Shown here: positions 16,523 to 27,581 of the stretch, piece by piece
How positions within the stretch are numbered: the first letter of the stretch is position 1
Layout of the letters: every line of letters begins with the position of its first letter
Assembly (NCBI GenBank): GCA_938041325.1
Contig: CALIAG010000130.1
Span: 1-38,296 of the forward strand
Origin: an uncultured Saprospiraceae bacterium
GTDB taxonomy: Bacteria; Bacteroidota; Bacteroidia; Chitinophagales; Saprospiraceae
Length of the DNA: 38,296 nucleotides
Direction of reading: 5' to 3'
Made by a program: the position numbers and the translations under genes
The notes under the pieces: model-generated
Seen by the model: only the letters and a program-made list of their open reading frames with translations
Told to the model about the DNA's origin: nothing
Database searches by the model: none

Positions 16523-19500
16523 ATGAAAAAAGCTTACACATACTGTGTCAGTCTTTCGATGTTTTTTTTGCTAACCATGTTTAGCCAAAGCTTTAGTTGG
16601 TTAAATTCAGCCTCAGCTATAATAACAAATCTGTTCAAAACAGAGTCTTCGATAACTGCTGCATCCCTTCAAATAAATAAAATAGCGAGCGACGCTACTC
16701 CATTAACAGGTGAAACGGTCATCTACACAATCCAATACGCTTGTAGTGGATTAACGGATAATTGTGAAGGAACAGTAATTACAGATCCTTTGCCACCTGA
16801 AGTTGAATATGTAGGACTTACTGGATCCGTTCATACGACCTCAGAAATATATGATGCTGGATCACATACTGTTACATTTACATTAGTGAGTCCCCTTAAC
16901 GCAGGGTCTTCGGGTCAAGTTCAAGTGATGGTTCGATTTCCTAATGGTTCCACTCCAAATGGAACGGTGGCTTCTAATACAGCAACTATTTCTGCAACAA
17001 ATGCTCCATCCGTAAATTCAACAGCAAATATTTCAGCTGTAGCTACCGCAAAACCAGACATTGAAAAATATTTATTGAGTGGAGGTGCTGCTGGTAGTAA
17101 TTCAACTTATACAACAGAATTTTGTAATCATTTTACAAATGAAAATGGTACACTTGATATTAAAGATATTGTAATTGTTGACACTTTGCCGGTTGGTTCT
17201 GTCCTTGTGCAATTAAATCCTGAGTTTGGGACTACTGCAACCTATGACCCAATTTCTCATACAGTCACATTTACAAAAGATTCATTGGTACCGGGACAGT
17301 GTATATATCCTAAACTTACTATTCTTTATCCTAATCCTCCTTTTTTGGTTGGATCAACTGTAGAAAATAAAGCCCATTTTATATTTACTCCTGTTGGAGA
17401 ATCAAGGGACACTTTAGTCAGCACGGAATCCCATACATTATCAGTTCAAACAACAATTGGTACGACTTATAAAAACAATTCACATTCGAGTTTATTCCCA
17501 GGACAAGGTGGTACTTATAGAATTGAAGGGAACTTAAATGGAACAGAGCCACTCAACGATTTCTGTATCAACGATACGATTCCTGCAGGTCTTGAAGTAG
17601 CTCAGTTTGACGCTGGTGGATGGTACTATGGAGGACTTACAGGGCCAGAGGATCGAGTAGATATTTATTATACTACAAATTTGAACGGCCCAACCTTAGT
17701 TCCAGGGTCTCCTTTTTCAATTTGGAATCCAGGAACTTTTATAACAGCAGCTGGTGATTTAGGGCTAACTGCTGGAGTAGAATATATTACTTCTTTAAAT
17801 TGGTGTTTTGGAGATGTTCCTGCCGGTTTTGCAACTTATACGCCTATAGAGATTCAATATGGTGTTATGAATTCCGCACCTCCAGGGATAGTCACAAATT
17901 GTTCTGAACAATCAACATCAACATCAGGAGCTACTCTTAATGATGATTGTACTGATTTAGATATTCTTGCCTTAGATCCAGAAGTAAAATTAAATCCCAT
18001 TAAATCTGCCTACCCAGGTGGTACTTTGAATAAAGGAGATGTATTTGATTTCCAGTTAGCTATCAGAAATGAACTAGGAGGATCAGATTCAATTGTCAAT
18101 CCTATCGTTTATGACTTACTTCCTGATGGAGTTACCTATGAAGGGAATTGGAATTTGCCTGCTTGGGGAAATATTCCCGGTTACCCTCTACCAACTTTTT
18201 CTATTATTTCAGATTACAAAGGAACAGGTAGAGAATTTCTTCGATGGGAATGGACTGGAGCTTCGGGAATTAAAATACCACCAGGCGAAAGAGTTGTAAT
18301 CGCTTTTGATGTAAAAATTAATGACAATGCTTTGGGTGGATTTCCTGCATTCCATAATGATTTTTATGTTCAGACTACAGCACCTTACGATTGTTGGGGA
18401 GATAGAGACGATGCAGATATTTATGATTTCGATGAAGATGGAAATACAACAGAAATCTTATGTGGTGGGAGAAGAAATGTTAATGTCAATGAAATAGTAT
18501 CTCTGGAATCTGAGAAATTGGTGAAAGGTCAATTAGACACAACGTGGACTAAATATCCTGCTACTGGGTATACGGTTCCAGGTGGTTTGGCAGATTATCA
18601 ACTCATCGTGAGAAACAAAGGAAATATTCAATTGGACTCCGTAATTGTTATTGACATCTTACCTTTTGTTGGAGATGAAGGAGTTATCAATTTAAATGCT
18701 AGAGATTCGAGATGGAGACCAAATCTAGTTGGCCAGGTAATCGCACCTGCTGGTGTCACTGTGTACTATAGTACTGAAGGCAACCCTTGTCGAAGTGTCG
18801 AAGGTATCGTTCCATCAGGACCACCTTCTTGTAGTCCAGCCAATTGGTCAACTGTACTTCCGTCAGACATTACTACCGTTCAGTCTTTGAAGTTTGATTT
18901 TGGATCTACGGTTTTAAATCCAAATGATTCTTTGATTTTAGAATGGCCAATGCGTGCTCCTGTTAATGCTTTAGCAACAATAGGAGCTCAACCAGATTCA
19001 ACAGCATGGAACTCTTTTGGTTTTATTGGCCAACGTGTAGACAATAGTGAATACTCGTTACCATCGGAACCAGTAAAAGTAGGAATTTCAATGAATACAG
19101 CAGTCCCTGCAGTGATTGGAGATTTTGTTTGGATTGACACCAATCAAAATGGAATTCAAAATAGTGGAGAGCCTGGCTATAATGGCATGAGGGTAGAATT
19201 ATTTCGAGATAATGGAGATGGAATATCTGATCCTAATGTAGATACTTATGTCAATTTCACAGTCACTGCAAATGGCGGTTTCTACCTTTTTCCTTATTTA
19301 CCTTCAGGGGATTACTTTTTAGTTTTTTATAAACCTGCTCCTTTCGGTGTGACAACAGTCGATGCAGGAGGCGATAATGCAATTGACTCCGATGGGGTTT
19401 TAGCTAATTATAACGGTTTCACTGTTGCAATAACACCAGTGACGAACTTGTCAGGAACTCAATATGATCTCGATTGGGATTTAGGAATTTATCCCAACGG

Positions 19501-22500
19501 TCTTGCTGCAATCGGAAATTATGTATGGGCAGATTCTAATAATGATGGTATTCAAAATGAACCCACTTCAAATGGTTTGAATGGAGTAACGGTTAACCTA
19601 TATGATAACTCTAATCCTAGTGTAATTTATGCCACAACGGTCACATCAAATGACGTGAGTGGAAATTCAGGATACTACCTTTTTGATCAATTAAATCCAG
19701 GCAATTATTTTCTTGAATTTGTTCTTCCTGCCAGTACAAGTTTTGCTAGCATAGGAGGTGTAGGGTCTAGCGATCCATTGGACTCTGATGCCAACACATC
19801 AACTGGTCGAACAGAAGTATTTGCATTAGCTGCGAATGTATATGACGACACTTGGGATGTGGGTCTGATCTTGTCAGGGACTGAAGTCTGTAATAATGGC
19901 ATTGATGATGATCTTGATGGAGAAATCGATGAAGATTGTGCCCAAATAAATGGAACTGTTTTCGAAGATATAAATTTTGGAGGAGGAGATGGTCGCAATT
20001 ATTCAGTTGCAGATGTTTCTGCTCAAAGTTCAGGATGGACTGCTGGTATTATTGGAGTTGAAAATGCAATCGTTGAATTGTATGACAATGCAGGGGATTT
20101 TATTGCAAGCACATTAACCGATGTTAATGGGGATTATTTCTTTGATGCCCCAGGTGCTGGAACTTACCAAGTTCGTGTGGTGAATAACACTGTTACATCA
20201 AATAGAGGCAGCAATTCTACAGGACAAACGATTATTCCAGTTCAGACTTTTAGAACAGATGGTACGACTGATTTTATCAATGAGATTGGAGGAATTTCTC
20301 CAGCGTTGGTCGATGCAAATCAAAATTCAACAAACGCAAATTTGTCAACACTTTCATCGGCAACTACAGATGCTCAATCGGTAACTCAAGTTCTAGTAGG
20401 TGCAGGAAATATAGACGATGTTGATTTCGGTTATAACTTTGATGTTGTTGTCAATACAAATGATGCTGGCCAAGGCTCGCTTAGACAATTTATTTTAAAC
20501 AGTAATGAATTAGACAATACTAATTTAGATCAAGAAGATAACCCGACCAACGGAGTTGCTTTCCCTAAAGAAGTAGAATGGGAAACTTCTATATTTATGA
20601 TTCCTGGTGCAGGAGTTCATGCTATTCAACCTTTAACAGTATTAACTAGCATTCGTGACCCAAAGACTCATATCAGTGCATACACACAGGCAGGATCTGC
20701 TCAAGGTCCGATTGATAGCCGAACTATAAATGTAGAACTCTATGGAAATACGGTGAACTTCGATGGGTTAACCATTTATTCAAGTGATGTTCAAATTTCT
20801 GGTTTGGCTGTTCATTCTTTTAGAAAAGGTATCTATAGTAATCTCAATAACTCCACAAATAGTTTTGTTTGGGGTAATTATGTTGGAACGGAAGCTGATG
20901 GTACAACCGTGGGAACAAATTCTAGTCTCGGGATTCAATACTACAATGTCGACGATTCTTATATAGGAACCAACGGAGATAATGTCAACGACGCAAATGA
21001 AGGAAACTTAGCGTCGAATAGTTATGGAGGGATTGAATTAAGAAATGCTGATAATGTGTTGATATCCGGGAATTATGTAGGTACAGATAAAACAGGATCA
21101 CTTGATATGGGGAATACTTATATCGGTGTCCATATACGAGATGCAGTTGGCACCAACTATGTTGGATTTGATGATAATGCAATAAATACAACGGCAAGTG
21201 ATTTTAGGAATGTCCTTTCTGGAAATGGAACGGATGGAATAAGAATAACTAATTCAGATGATCAGATACTTGCTGGAAATTATATTGGCACCGATGTTTT
21301 TGGAACAAGCCCCTTACCGAATAATGGTTACGGCGTACAGGTAGTAGGAACTGTAAGCAATATGATTTTAGGAACAGATTCTGATGGAGATGACGACATA
21401 AAAGAAAGGAATATTATCTCTGGGAATAATGCAGGATTTCGTTTTAGTAGTGGTGGTTCTGGGACCAATAGTAGAATTGCAGGGAATTTTGTTGGAGTAG
21501 ATGTCACAGGAAATGTTGCTCTTCCAAATATTAATAATGGAATTGGACTCAATGGCCTTTATACCAATACAACAGTTGGAACAAATGGAGATGGGATCAA
21601 TGATGAAGTAGAAGGGAATGTAATATCTGGAAATGGAGAAGATGGAATTCGGATTGCTAGTTCTAGTAATAATACAGTTGCTGGAAATAATATTGGGGTT
21701 GGTTACGATAATACAACTGCTATTGGAAATGGGAAGAGAGGTATATTTTTAAGTCTAACTGCATCGAATAATACCATTGGATATGATCCTAGTATGACCA
21801 ATACTGATGAGTTGGTTGTTGGCAACATTATCAAAAATAATAATGATGCGGGAATAGGGTTTTCTGGTTCAGGTCTTCAAAACAGATTTAGTAGAAATCA
21901 ATTGGAAAATAACCTACAGCTTGGAATTGATCTCGATTATGACTTGGTTACTGCCAATGACAATGGAGATGGTGATACTGGAGCGAATAATTTATTGAAT
22001 TTTCCAGTCTTTGAATCTGCGGAGGTTGTTGGATCTAATTTAATTATTTCTGGGTTTGCTCCAGCTGGTGCTGAGATAGAGTTCTTTATTGCTGATGCAG
22101 GCCCTAATCCAGCTCCTTTTCCAGCTGGTTACACTTCTAGTTTTGGAGAAGGCGCAGTTTATCTGTTTACTGCCTATGAAGGAAGTGCTGCTGATTCAGA
22201 TGGAACCACTGGTAATTATGTTGATGATGGAACAGGAGCAATTACCACAAAAACTCAAAACCGTTTTCTAATTACAATTGATACTACAGGTTTCAATTTG
22301 TCAAATGGAATAAACATTACTTCTACCGCGACAGATGCCAATAATAACACTTCAGAGTTCAGTGGTTGGACAAGCGTTGAATATATAGAAGTATGTAACG
22401 ACGGAATTGATAATGATGGGGATTTACTGACTGATTGCGAAGACCCAGATTGTGGCCCAACAGCTGCCAATGAAACGCTGGTTACCTGTGATAATTCCAA

Positions 22501-25500
22501 CGGAACAGGTAGTGGAACATTTTTTCTTCCTGATGCTTCTGCTACTGTTAGTGGTGGAAATAGCAGTGCTTCTGTTTCATATCATTTACAATTAACGGAA
22601 GCTCAAAATGGTATTAATCAATTGCCTAATTCTTTTATCTTTTCCAATGCTACTATTTATGCTAGAATGGAAATTGATAGCTCCGGTTGTTATGATACTG
22701 CCGAAATTACTTTAACCGTTTCCGGAATTTGTACAGAGGATTGTAGTGACGGCATTGATAATGATGGTGATGGTTTAATTGATTGTTTTGATTGTGATGA
22801 ATGTGGAACTTTTGCAGGTTGTGGGGATAATGATGGTGACGGAGTAGGAGATTTCTGTGATTTAGATGATGATAATGATGGTATCCCTGACTCCATAGAA
22901 TGTCCTGGTTTTACTTATGGACCGGAGTTGGTGATCAATGGAGATTTTGAAGATGCTTATGCGCATTGGACCTCTAACTTTAATCGAGGGTGGAATAATT
23001 ATTTACTCACTAGCGATGGTTGCCCTCAACAAGGGTGGGTTGCTATAAGTTCATGTTCGTCTATTAATGGTTCTTGTCCACAATATTATAATTACAATGG
23101 CTCAACACCAGATGGATCTGTAGTTATTACTGACCCTTATGGAACTGGAGCTAATGTAATTGCAACAACAAATTGTAATAATTCTAGTGGCGTTTGTCTT
23201 GCTGAGGTTCTGCCAGATCACACAACAGGAACTGGTTTCTCCCTTTATGTTGATCCTAGTCAAATAGCAGGCAAAGCATACTGGCAACAAGTTGTAACAG
23301 TTGAAGCTAATAAACAATATGAATTTTCAGCCTGGATTATGGTCATTGAAGAAGATCCAAATCTTCAGTTTAGAATAAATGGAGCAACTCTGACTTCAGG
23401 TTTTAATTTGGATAGACTAACGGGAGGTTCAGATGGACCGGATGTATGGCAGCAATTTTTTGCCAATTGGTATTCTAATTCTACATCTGGTAACGTATTA
23501 ATCGAATTAGTAAATCTTACCGCAGGCTGTAATGGAAATGATATCCGTCTAGATGATGTCTCTTTAAGAGAAGTATTGACCGATTGTGATTGTGATGGAG
23601 ATGGAGTTGATAATTATTTAGATTTAGATAGCGATAATGATGGACTTTTAGATGTAGAGGAGGCAGGACATGGTGCGTTCGACGGAAATCACGATGGGAT
23701 CATAGATTTAGCCTTGTTGAATTCAGGTACAAATGGATTATATGATAGCTTAGAGACCAGTGCAGATAATGGCATTCTTATTTATACAGTTGCCAATAGT
23801 GAAGTTGTCCCAGATGGTTCATATGATTTTTGTGAATTGGATTCAGATGGGGATGGTTGTTTGGATGCGGAAGAAGAAGACATATTAGATCCTGATGGAG
23901 ATGGAATTGCAGGGACGGGTATTCCTTCGGTTGATCCAACTAATGGATTAATTATTCCATTTACTTTCAATTCACCACCTAATAATATCTGGCAAAACCC
24001 TTTAATAGGTCCCTGTTTAGCAGAGGTATGTGGAGATGGTTTAGATAATGATACCGATGGTCTGACCGATTGTGATGATACTGATTGTCAAGTAATAGCA
24101 GTAATTAACAACGGGGGTGGCTGTACGCAATCAAGTGTGAGTTTTTCAGCCGCAGATGCTGGTCTTGGCAATACCTATAATTGGAATTTTGGAACAAATG
24201 GTACTCCAACAAATGCAACTGGTTTAGGACCACATTTTATTGATTTTAGCACTTGCGCAAATCAAGTTATAATATTGTCAGTTTCAACTGGCTTTTGTAC
24301 TTTCAATGACACGCTTATTTATAGTACTAGAGATTCTATTGCTCCAGTTTTTGATTCAGGTCTCATACCTGCTGATGTAACCATTTCTTGTGCAGACCCA
24401 ATTCCGAGTGCGCCGGTAGTTACTGCAACCGATGATTGTAGTTCTCCAACTGTTACTTTTTCTGAAGTTGATAATCAGTCTACCGATCCATGTGGACAAA
24501 ATAATTATACCATCATTCGTAGATGGGTAACATCAGATTTATGTGGTAATTCAATACAGGAATCTCAAACGATAACTATTGAAGATCCTACCTTCGCTTG
24601 CTCTGGTATTGGAGTAATTGGTGGAGTCGCATTTAATGATCTGAATAATAATGGTGTCATTGATGATGGCTTAGGTGGTGTACAAAATTTGGAAGTTTAT
24701 TTATATGAAGATAATGGAGGAGCAAGTATTTTTGTGGCTCAAACTATTACTGATGCAAATGGAAACTACTCCTTTTCTACTGGAGTTACTTCAGGAGCTG
24801 CATATCGAATAGAGTTTGTTAGGCCTTCTGGAATGATAGAAGAGTTTACTCGACATGGGGATGACAATGGGACCAATGTTCAATTCGTCAATGCGCCGAG
24901 TTGTAGTGTAAATGTAGGGCTTGCTGATCCGGCAGATTATTGCGAAGCTCAACCATACATGTATGTTTCTTGTTATAGTTTTGGTGCTTCTGAAAATAAT
25001 CCAATAGATGCAATTGTTGGATTACCTTTAAATCCATCTTCTGGTCCAAACCAAAATGGAGTAATAGCTGGAGCCGTAAAACACCTTGCGAATGCAGAAC
25101 ATGTAGGATCAATATTTGGAATGGCTTATAGCAAAAGTAAAGATATGCTTTATGGTGCTTCCTTTATGAAACGTCACGTTGGATTTGGTCCTGGAGGCAC
25201 CGGTGCAATCTATCAAATTGATCCTAATGCTCCATCACCTGGAGCTACTGTTTTAGTTGATTTAAATGCAATTTTTGGTGCTAACACAGCTGGAGCAGAC
25301 CCGCATCCTTATGGAAATACAAGTAATTGTCCTGGGTGTGTAACTTCTCCAGGAGTTCCTGACAATTTCAATTGTTGGAATTACGATACTTTGTCGTGGG
25401 ATGCTGTTGGAACAATCAGCTTAGGAGATATTGATGTAAGTGATGATGGAGAAGAGTTATTTGTAATGAACCTTGCGGACAAAATGTTGTACCGAATTGA

Positions 25501-27469
25501 CATTGATAATCCAGGAGCTACCACTCGCTATGCATTTCCCGAAGGAGATATCTCTTGTCTCTCTGGTGGAGAGGTAAGACCTTTTGCTGTTGAATTTGAA
25601 AATAATAAAGTTTTTGTTGGTGCAGTATGTGATCAAACGAACTCTTCAGTAGCGATGCTATATGTCTATGAATTAGATTTGTCAACGAGTACATGGCGCA
25701 GAGTATTGGAGGGGAATTACCAAAGAAATGATGCTGCTGCGAATGGCAGATTTAGAAGTTGGAGACCTTTTGATACTTATGCTGATGGAAATCCTACTTA
25801 CTTAAATGCGGGGCATCCAATCTTAACGTCTATTTCGTTTGATAATGATGCAATGGTTGTAGCAATTAGAGATATGTCAGGAGATCAGTTTGGTTCTGAA
25901 ACTGGCCGACCAGATAGAGCATGTGGTATTGTAAGTCATATTTCACAAGGAGATATTTTTAGAGCAGGTTATAATTCCACTGCAGATCAATATGAACTAG
26001 AATTTGATGCAACTGTGAATGGCATTACAACAAGTGGATTAAATAGTGGTTATGGTATTGCTGGAACAACAGATTACGGTTCTTATTATTTCGAAGATAT
26101 TGCGCCCAATGGAGCGTCTCAAATTCCTTTGGGTGGTTTGGCTCAATTGCCAGGCGGTCCACTATACATTTCTGCTTATGATGTTCTTGGTTTGTATGAT
26201 TTCGGAATTGCTGCTTTTGATAACCAAACAGGAGCAAGAGCACAAAGTTATCAAATGGCCACTAACACCAATAACTTAACAGGTTTTGGAAAAGCAAATG
26301 GATTGGGAGATTTAGAATTTGGTTGTGGGGAAGCTCCTGTAGAGATAGGGAATAGAATTTGGTTTGATGCTAATGCAAATGGTATCCAAGATGTAACAGA
26401 GTCAGGCATTGCTGGTGTTACAGTCAATCTATATAATAGTTCAGGAGACTTAGTTGGTAGTCAAATTACGGATGCTTCTGGTGAATATTATTTTAGCGAT
26501 TTAACTTTAGGAGATTCTACCTTAAGAGCAAATGATAATTATTATGTAAGTATCGGTGGCACGGAATATGACCCACTCAATCAGGTTTTAATGGATACTC
26601 TTTCACTTACATATGCTAATTTGGGACAAGCTCCCAATAATGATATCAATGACAGTGATGGTATAATTGGTACATCAAGTGATCCTGCATGGGTTCTAGA
26701 TTATCCATTCATTTTTGCACAAACTACTGATCCAGGAACTAGTGACCATAATTTTGATTTTGGGTTTAGATATTGTTCGCCACCAGAAATAGTTGGGGTT
26801 CCTAATGATACCATAGTTGAATGCCAAGGTATACCAGATGCACCAATTATCGGAACGGAGATCATGGGAGTGAGTGAGTGCTCTAGTGTAACTTTAACTT
26901 TGACTACAGATACGATTGGTCAAAACTGTACACATGGATATACTTTGATAAGAATATGGACTGCTGAAGATGCGATAGGACAAATTACACGAGATTCTCA
27001 ACAGATCGTGATTCAAGATAACACCGCTCCAAGTATCGCTGGAGTACCTGCAGATGTAACTGTAGATTGTGATGATCCTTTAGTGCCTCCGGTTATTACA
27101 ATAGATGACAATTGTGATCCTTCAACAACAAATACCTATAGTGAAGTAATAGTTTATCATCCTGACAAAGACTGGAAATCTGGGCCTTCATGTTCAATTT
27201 TACATACAATTTCATCTGGTATTTATGATGATAAAGGTACCGCTTCACTAGCTGATGATGAGATGAGTTTTGTTCTAACTATTATTGGCCAAAACACTGG
27301 TGCAGGATGGTCAACAAGCATAGGAGGGAATGCTGTATCAGGTGAATATTATAACTCTTATAATATAGGTCCATTTTTGTCAAATGGTCCAATAGTAAAC
27401 TTTACTATAAGTGATGATATAACTGGTGCTTGTAATATTTCCATTACAGTTGACGGAGGTTCTTTTTAA
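16523..27469 (+). CDS. Giant multidomain surface protein (DUF11, SdrD-like, beta-helix, MopE, TSP3, HYR)
   Basis: 3648 residues. A signal region spans 1-46. About 47-860 are DUF11-like beta modules (PNGSTPNGTVASNTATI; LESEKLVKGQLDT near 660). SdrD-B-like domains lie near 863-990 and 995-1115 (VIGDFVWIDTNQNGIQNSG; AIGNYVWADSNNDGIQN). MopE-type CNNGIDDDLDG repeats occur near 1121, 1957, 2072 and 2501. A module near 1309 begins NTNDAGQGSLRQF; about 1411-1796 is a right-handed beta-helix with repeated GNYIGTD-like turns. Thrombospondin type 3 Asp-rich calcium loops flank (2099-2130, 2353-2463) a carbohydrate-binding-like domain starting NGDFEDAYAHW (2137-2352). HYR/PKD-like modules lie at 2510-2690, an SdrD-like one at 2695, a propeller-like region at 2810-3270, another SdrD-like at 3273, and HYR-like at 3420-3540. 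The last 104 residues match the end of the neighbouring paralogue. No FPNP-type T9SS tail is seen. Likely a calcium-dependent adhesin; its ligand is unknown. Confidence 0.88.
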   Translation: MKKAYTYCVSLSMFFLLTMFSQSFSWLNSASAIITNLFKTESSITAASLQINKIASDATPLTGETVIYTIQYACSGLTDNCEGTVITDPLPPEVEYVGLTGSVHTTSEIYDAGSHTVTFTLVSPLNAGSSGQVQVMVRFPNGSTPNGTVASNTATISATNAPSVNSTANISAVATAKPDIEKYLLSGGAAGSNSTYTTEFCNHFTNENGTLDIKDIVIVDTLPVGSVLVQLNPEFGTTATYDPISHTVTFTKDSLVPGQCIYPKLTILYPNPPFLVGSTVENKAHFIFTPVGESRDTLVSTESHTLSVQTTIGTTYKNNSHSSLFPGQGGTYRIEGNLNGTEPLNDFCINDTIPAGLEVAQFDAGGWYYGGLTGPEDRVDIYYTTNLNGPTLVPGSPFSIWNPGTFITAAGDLGLTAGVEYITSLNWCFGDVPAGFATYTPIEIQYGVMNSAPPGIVTNCSEQSTSTSGATLNDDCTDLDILALDPEVKLNPIKSAYPGGTLNKGDVFDFQLAIRNELGGSDSIVNPIVYDLLPDGVTYEGNWNLPAWGNIPGYPLPTFSIISDYKGTGREFLRWEWTGASGIKIPPGERVVIAFDVKINDNALGGFPAFHNDFYVQTTAPYDCWGDRDDADIYDFDEDGNTTEILCGGRRNVNVNEIVSLESEKLVKGQLDTTWTKYPATGYTVPGGLADYQLIVRNKGNIQLDSVIVIDILPFVGDEGVINLNARDSRWRPNLVGQVIAPAGVTVYYSTEGNPCRSVEGIVPSGPPSCSPANWSTVLPSDITTVQSLKFDFGSTVLNPNDSLILEWPMRAPVNALATIGAQPDSTAWNSFGFIGQRVDNSEYSLPSEPVKVGISMNTAVPAVIGDFVWIDTNQNGIQNSGEPGYNGMRVELFRDNGDGISDPNVDTYVNFTVTANGGFYLFPYLPSGDYFLVFYKPAPFGVTTVDAGGDNAIDSDGVLANYNGFTVAITPVTNLSGTQYDLDWDLGIYPNGLAAIGNYVWADSNNDGIQNEPTSNGLNGVTVNLYDNSNPSVIYATTVTSNDVSGNSGYYLFDQLNPGNYFLEFVLPASTSFASIGGVGSSDPLDSDANTSTGRTEVFALAANVYDDTWDVGLILSGTEVCNNGIDDDLDGEIDEDCAQINGTVFEDINFGGGDGRNYSVADVSAQSSGWTAGIIGVENAIVELYDNAGDFIASTLTDVNGDYFFDAPGAGTYQVRVVNNTVTSNRGSNSTGQTIIPVQTFRTDGTTDFINEIGGISPALVDANQNSTNANLSTLSSATTDAQSVTQVLVGAGNIDDVDFGYNFDVVVNTNDAGQGSLRQFILNSNELDNTNLDQEDNPTNGVAFPKEVEWETSIFMIPGAGVHAIQPLTVLTSIRDPKTHISAYTQAGSAQGPIDSRTINVELYGNTVNFDGLTIYSSDVQISGLAVHSFRKGIYSNLNNSTNSFVWGNYVGTEADGTTVGTNSSLGIQYYNVDDSYIGTNGDNVNDANEGNLASNSYGGIELRNADNVLISGNYVGTDKTGSLDMGNTYIGVHIRDAVGTNYVGFDDNAINTTASDFRNVLSGNGTDGIRITNSDDQILAGNYIGTDVFGTSPLPNNGYGVQVVGTVSNMILGTDSDGDDDIKERNIISGNNAGFRFSSGGSGTNSRIAGNFVGVDVTGNVALPNINNGIGLNGLYTNTTVGTNGDGINDEVEGNVISGNGEDGIRIASSSNNTVAGNNIGVGYDNTTAIGNGKRGIFLSLTASNNTIGYDPSMTNTDELVVGNIIKNNNDAGIGFSGSGLQNRFSRNQLENNLQLGIDLDYDLVTANDNGDGDTGANNLLNFPVFESAEVVGSNLIISGFAPAGAEIEFFIADAGPNPAPFPAGYTSSFGEGAVYLFTAYEGSAADSDGTTGNYVDDGTGAITTKTQNRFLITIDTTGFNLSNGINITSTATDANNNTSEFSGWTSVEYIEVCNDGIDNDGDLLTDCEDPDCGPTAANETLVTCDNSNGTGSGTFFLPDASATVSGGNSSASVSYHLQLTEAQNGINQLPNSFIFSNATIYARMEIDSSGCYDTAEITLTVSGICTEDCSDGIDNDGDGLIDCFDCDECGTFAGCGDNDGDGVGDFCDLDDDNDGIPDSIECPGFTYGPELVINGDFEDAYAHWTSNFNRGWNNYLLTSDGCPQQGWVAISSCSSINGSCPQYYNYNGSTPDGSVVITDPYGTGANVIATTNCNNSSGVCLAEVLPDHTTGTGFSLYVDPSQIAGKAYWQQVVTVEANKQYEFSAWIMVIEEDPNLQFRINGATLTSGFNLDRLTGGSDGPDVWQQFFANWYSNSTSGNVLIELVNLTAGCNGNDIRLDDVSLREVLTDCDCDGDGVDNYLDLDSDNDGLLDVEEAGHGAFDGNHDGIIDLALLNSGTNGLYDSLETSADNGILIYTVANSEVVPDGSYDFCELDSDGDGCLDAEEEDILDPDGDGIAGTGIPSVDPTNGLIIPFTFNSPPNNIWQNPLIGPCLAEVCGDGLDNDTDGLTDCDDTDCQVIAVINNGGGCTQSSVSFSAADAGLGNTYNWNFGTNGTPTNATGLGPHFIDFSTCANQVIILSVSTGFCTFNDTLIYSTRDSIAPVFDSGLIPADVTISCADPIPSAPVVTATDDCSSPTVTFSEVDNQSTDPCGQNNYTIIRRWVTSDLCGNSIQESQTITIEDPTFACSGIGVIGGVAFNDLNNNGVIDDGLGGVQNLEVYLYEDNGGASIFVAQTITDANGNYSFSTGVTSGAAYRIEFVRPSGMIEEFTRHGDDNGTNVQFVNAPSCSVNVGLADPADYCEAQPYMYVSCYSFGASENNPIDAIVGLPLNPSSGPNQNGVIAGAVKHLANAEHVGSIFGMAYSKSKDMLYGASFMKRHVGFGPGGTGAIYQIDPNAPSPGATVLVDLNAIFGANTAGADPHPYGNTSNCPGCVTSPGVPDNFNCWNYDTLSWDAVGTISLGDIDVSDDGEELFVMNLADKMLYRIDIDNPGATTRYAFPEGDISCLSGGEVRPFAVEFENNKVFVGAVCDQTNSSVAMLYVYELDLSTSTWRRVLEGNYQRNDAAANGRFRSWRPFDTYADGNPTYLNAGHPILTSISFDNDAMVVAIRDMSGDQFGSETGRPDRACGIVSHISQGDIFRAGYNSTADQYELEFDATVNGITTSGLNSGYGIAGTTDYGSYYFEDIAPNGASQIPLGGLAQLPGGPLYISAYDVLGLYDFGIAAFDNQTGARAQSYQMATNTNNLTGFGKANGLGDLEFGCGEAPVEIGNRIWFDANANGIQDVTESGIAGVTVNLYNSSGDLVGSQITDASGEYYFSDLTLGDSTLRANDNYYVSIGGTEYDPLNQVLMDTLSLTYANLGQAPNNDINDSDGIIGTSSDPAWVLDYPFIFAQTTDPGTSDHNFDFGFRYCSPPEIVGVPNDTIVECQGIPDAPIIGTEIMGVSECSSVTLTLTTDTIGQNCTHGYTLIRIWTAEDAIGQITRDSQQIVIQDNTAPSIAGVPADVTVDCDDPLVPPVITIDDNCDPSTTNTYSEVIVYHPDKDWKSGPSCSILHTISSGIYDDKGTASLADDEMSFVLTIIGQNTGAGWSTSIGGNAVSGEYYNSYNIGPFLSNGPIVNFTISDDITGACNISITVDGGSF

Positions 27470-27477
27470 TTGTCAAC

Positions 27478-27508
27478 TTTGTAAATTACTTTATATAATT
27501 TTTACAAA
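27478..27508 (+). terminator. AT-rich hairpin after the first giant gene
   Basis: TTTGTAAATTA and, after eight bases, TAATTTTTACAAA form an imperfect AT stem with two bulged Ts, starting eight bases after the stop. It is a weak terminator candidate because it lacks G-C pairs and a clean T-tract. Confidence 0.3.
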
Positions 27509-27581
27509 TTGTTTTAAGATACCGGATTGAATTTTTTTTTGAGCTTTTTAAATTCGCATGGCATTGAATTTGTCTTATGTA

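Noticed and set aside
22690-22896. Serine-rich minus-strand frames within the giant genes (also 23782-23970 and 30930-31151)
   Set aside because: They are shadows of the Asp/Gly-rich calcium-binding repeats read on the other strand.
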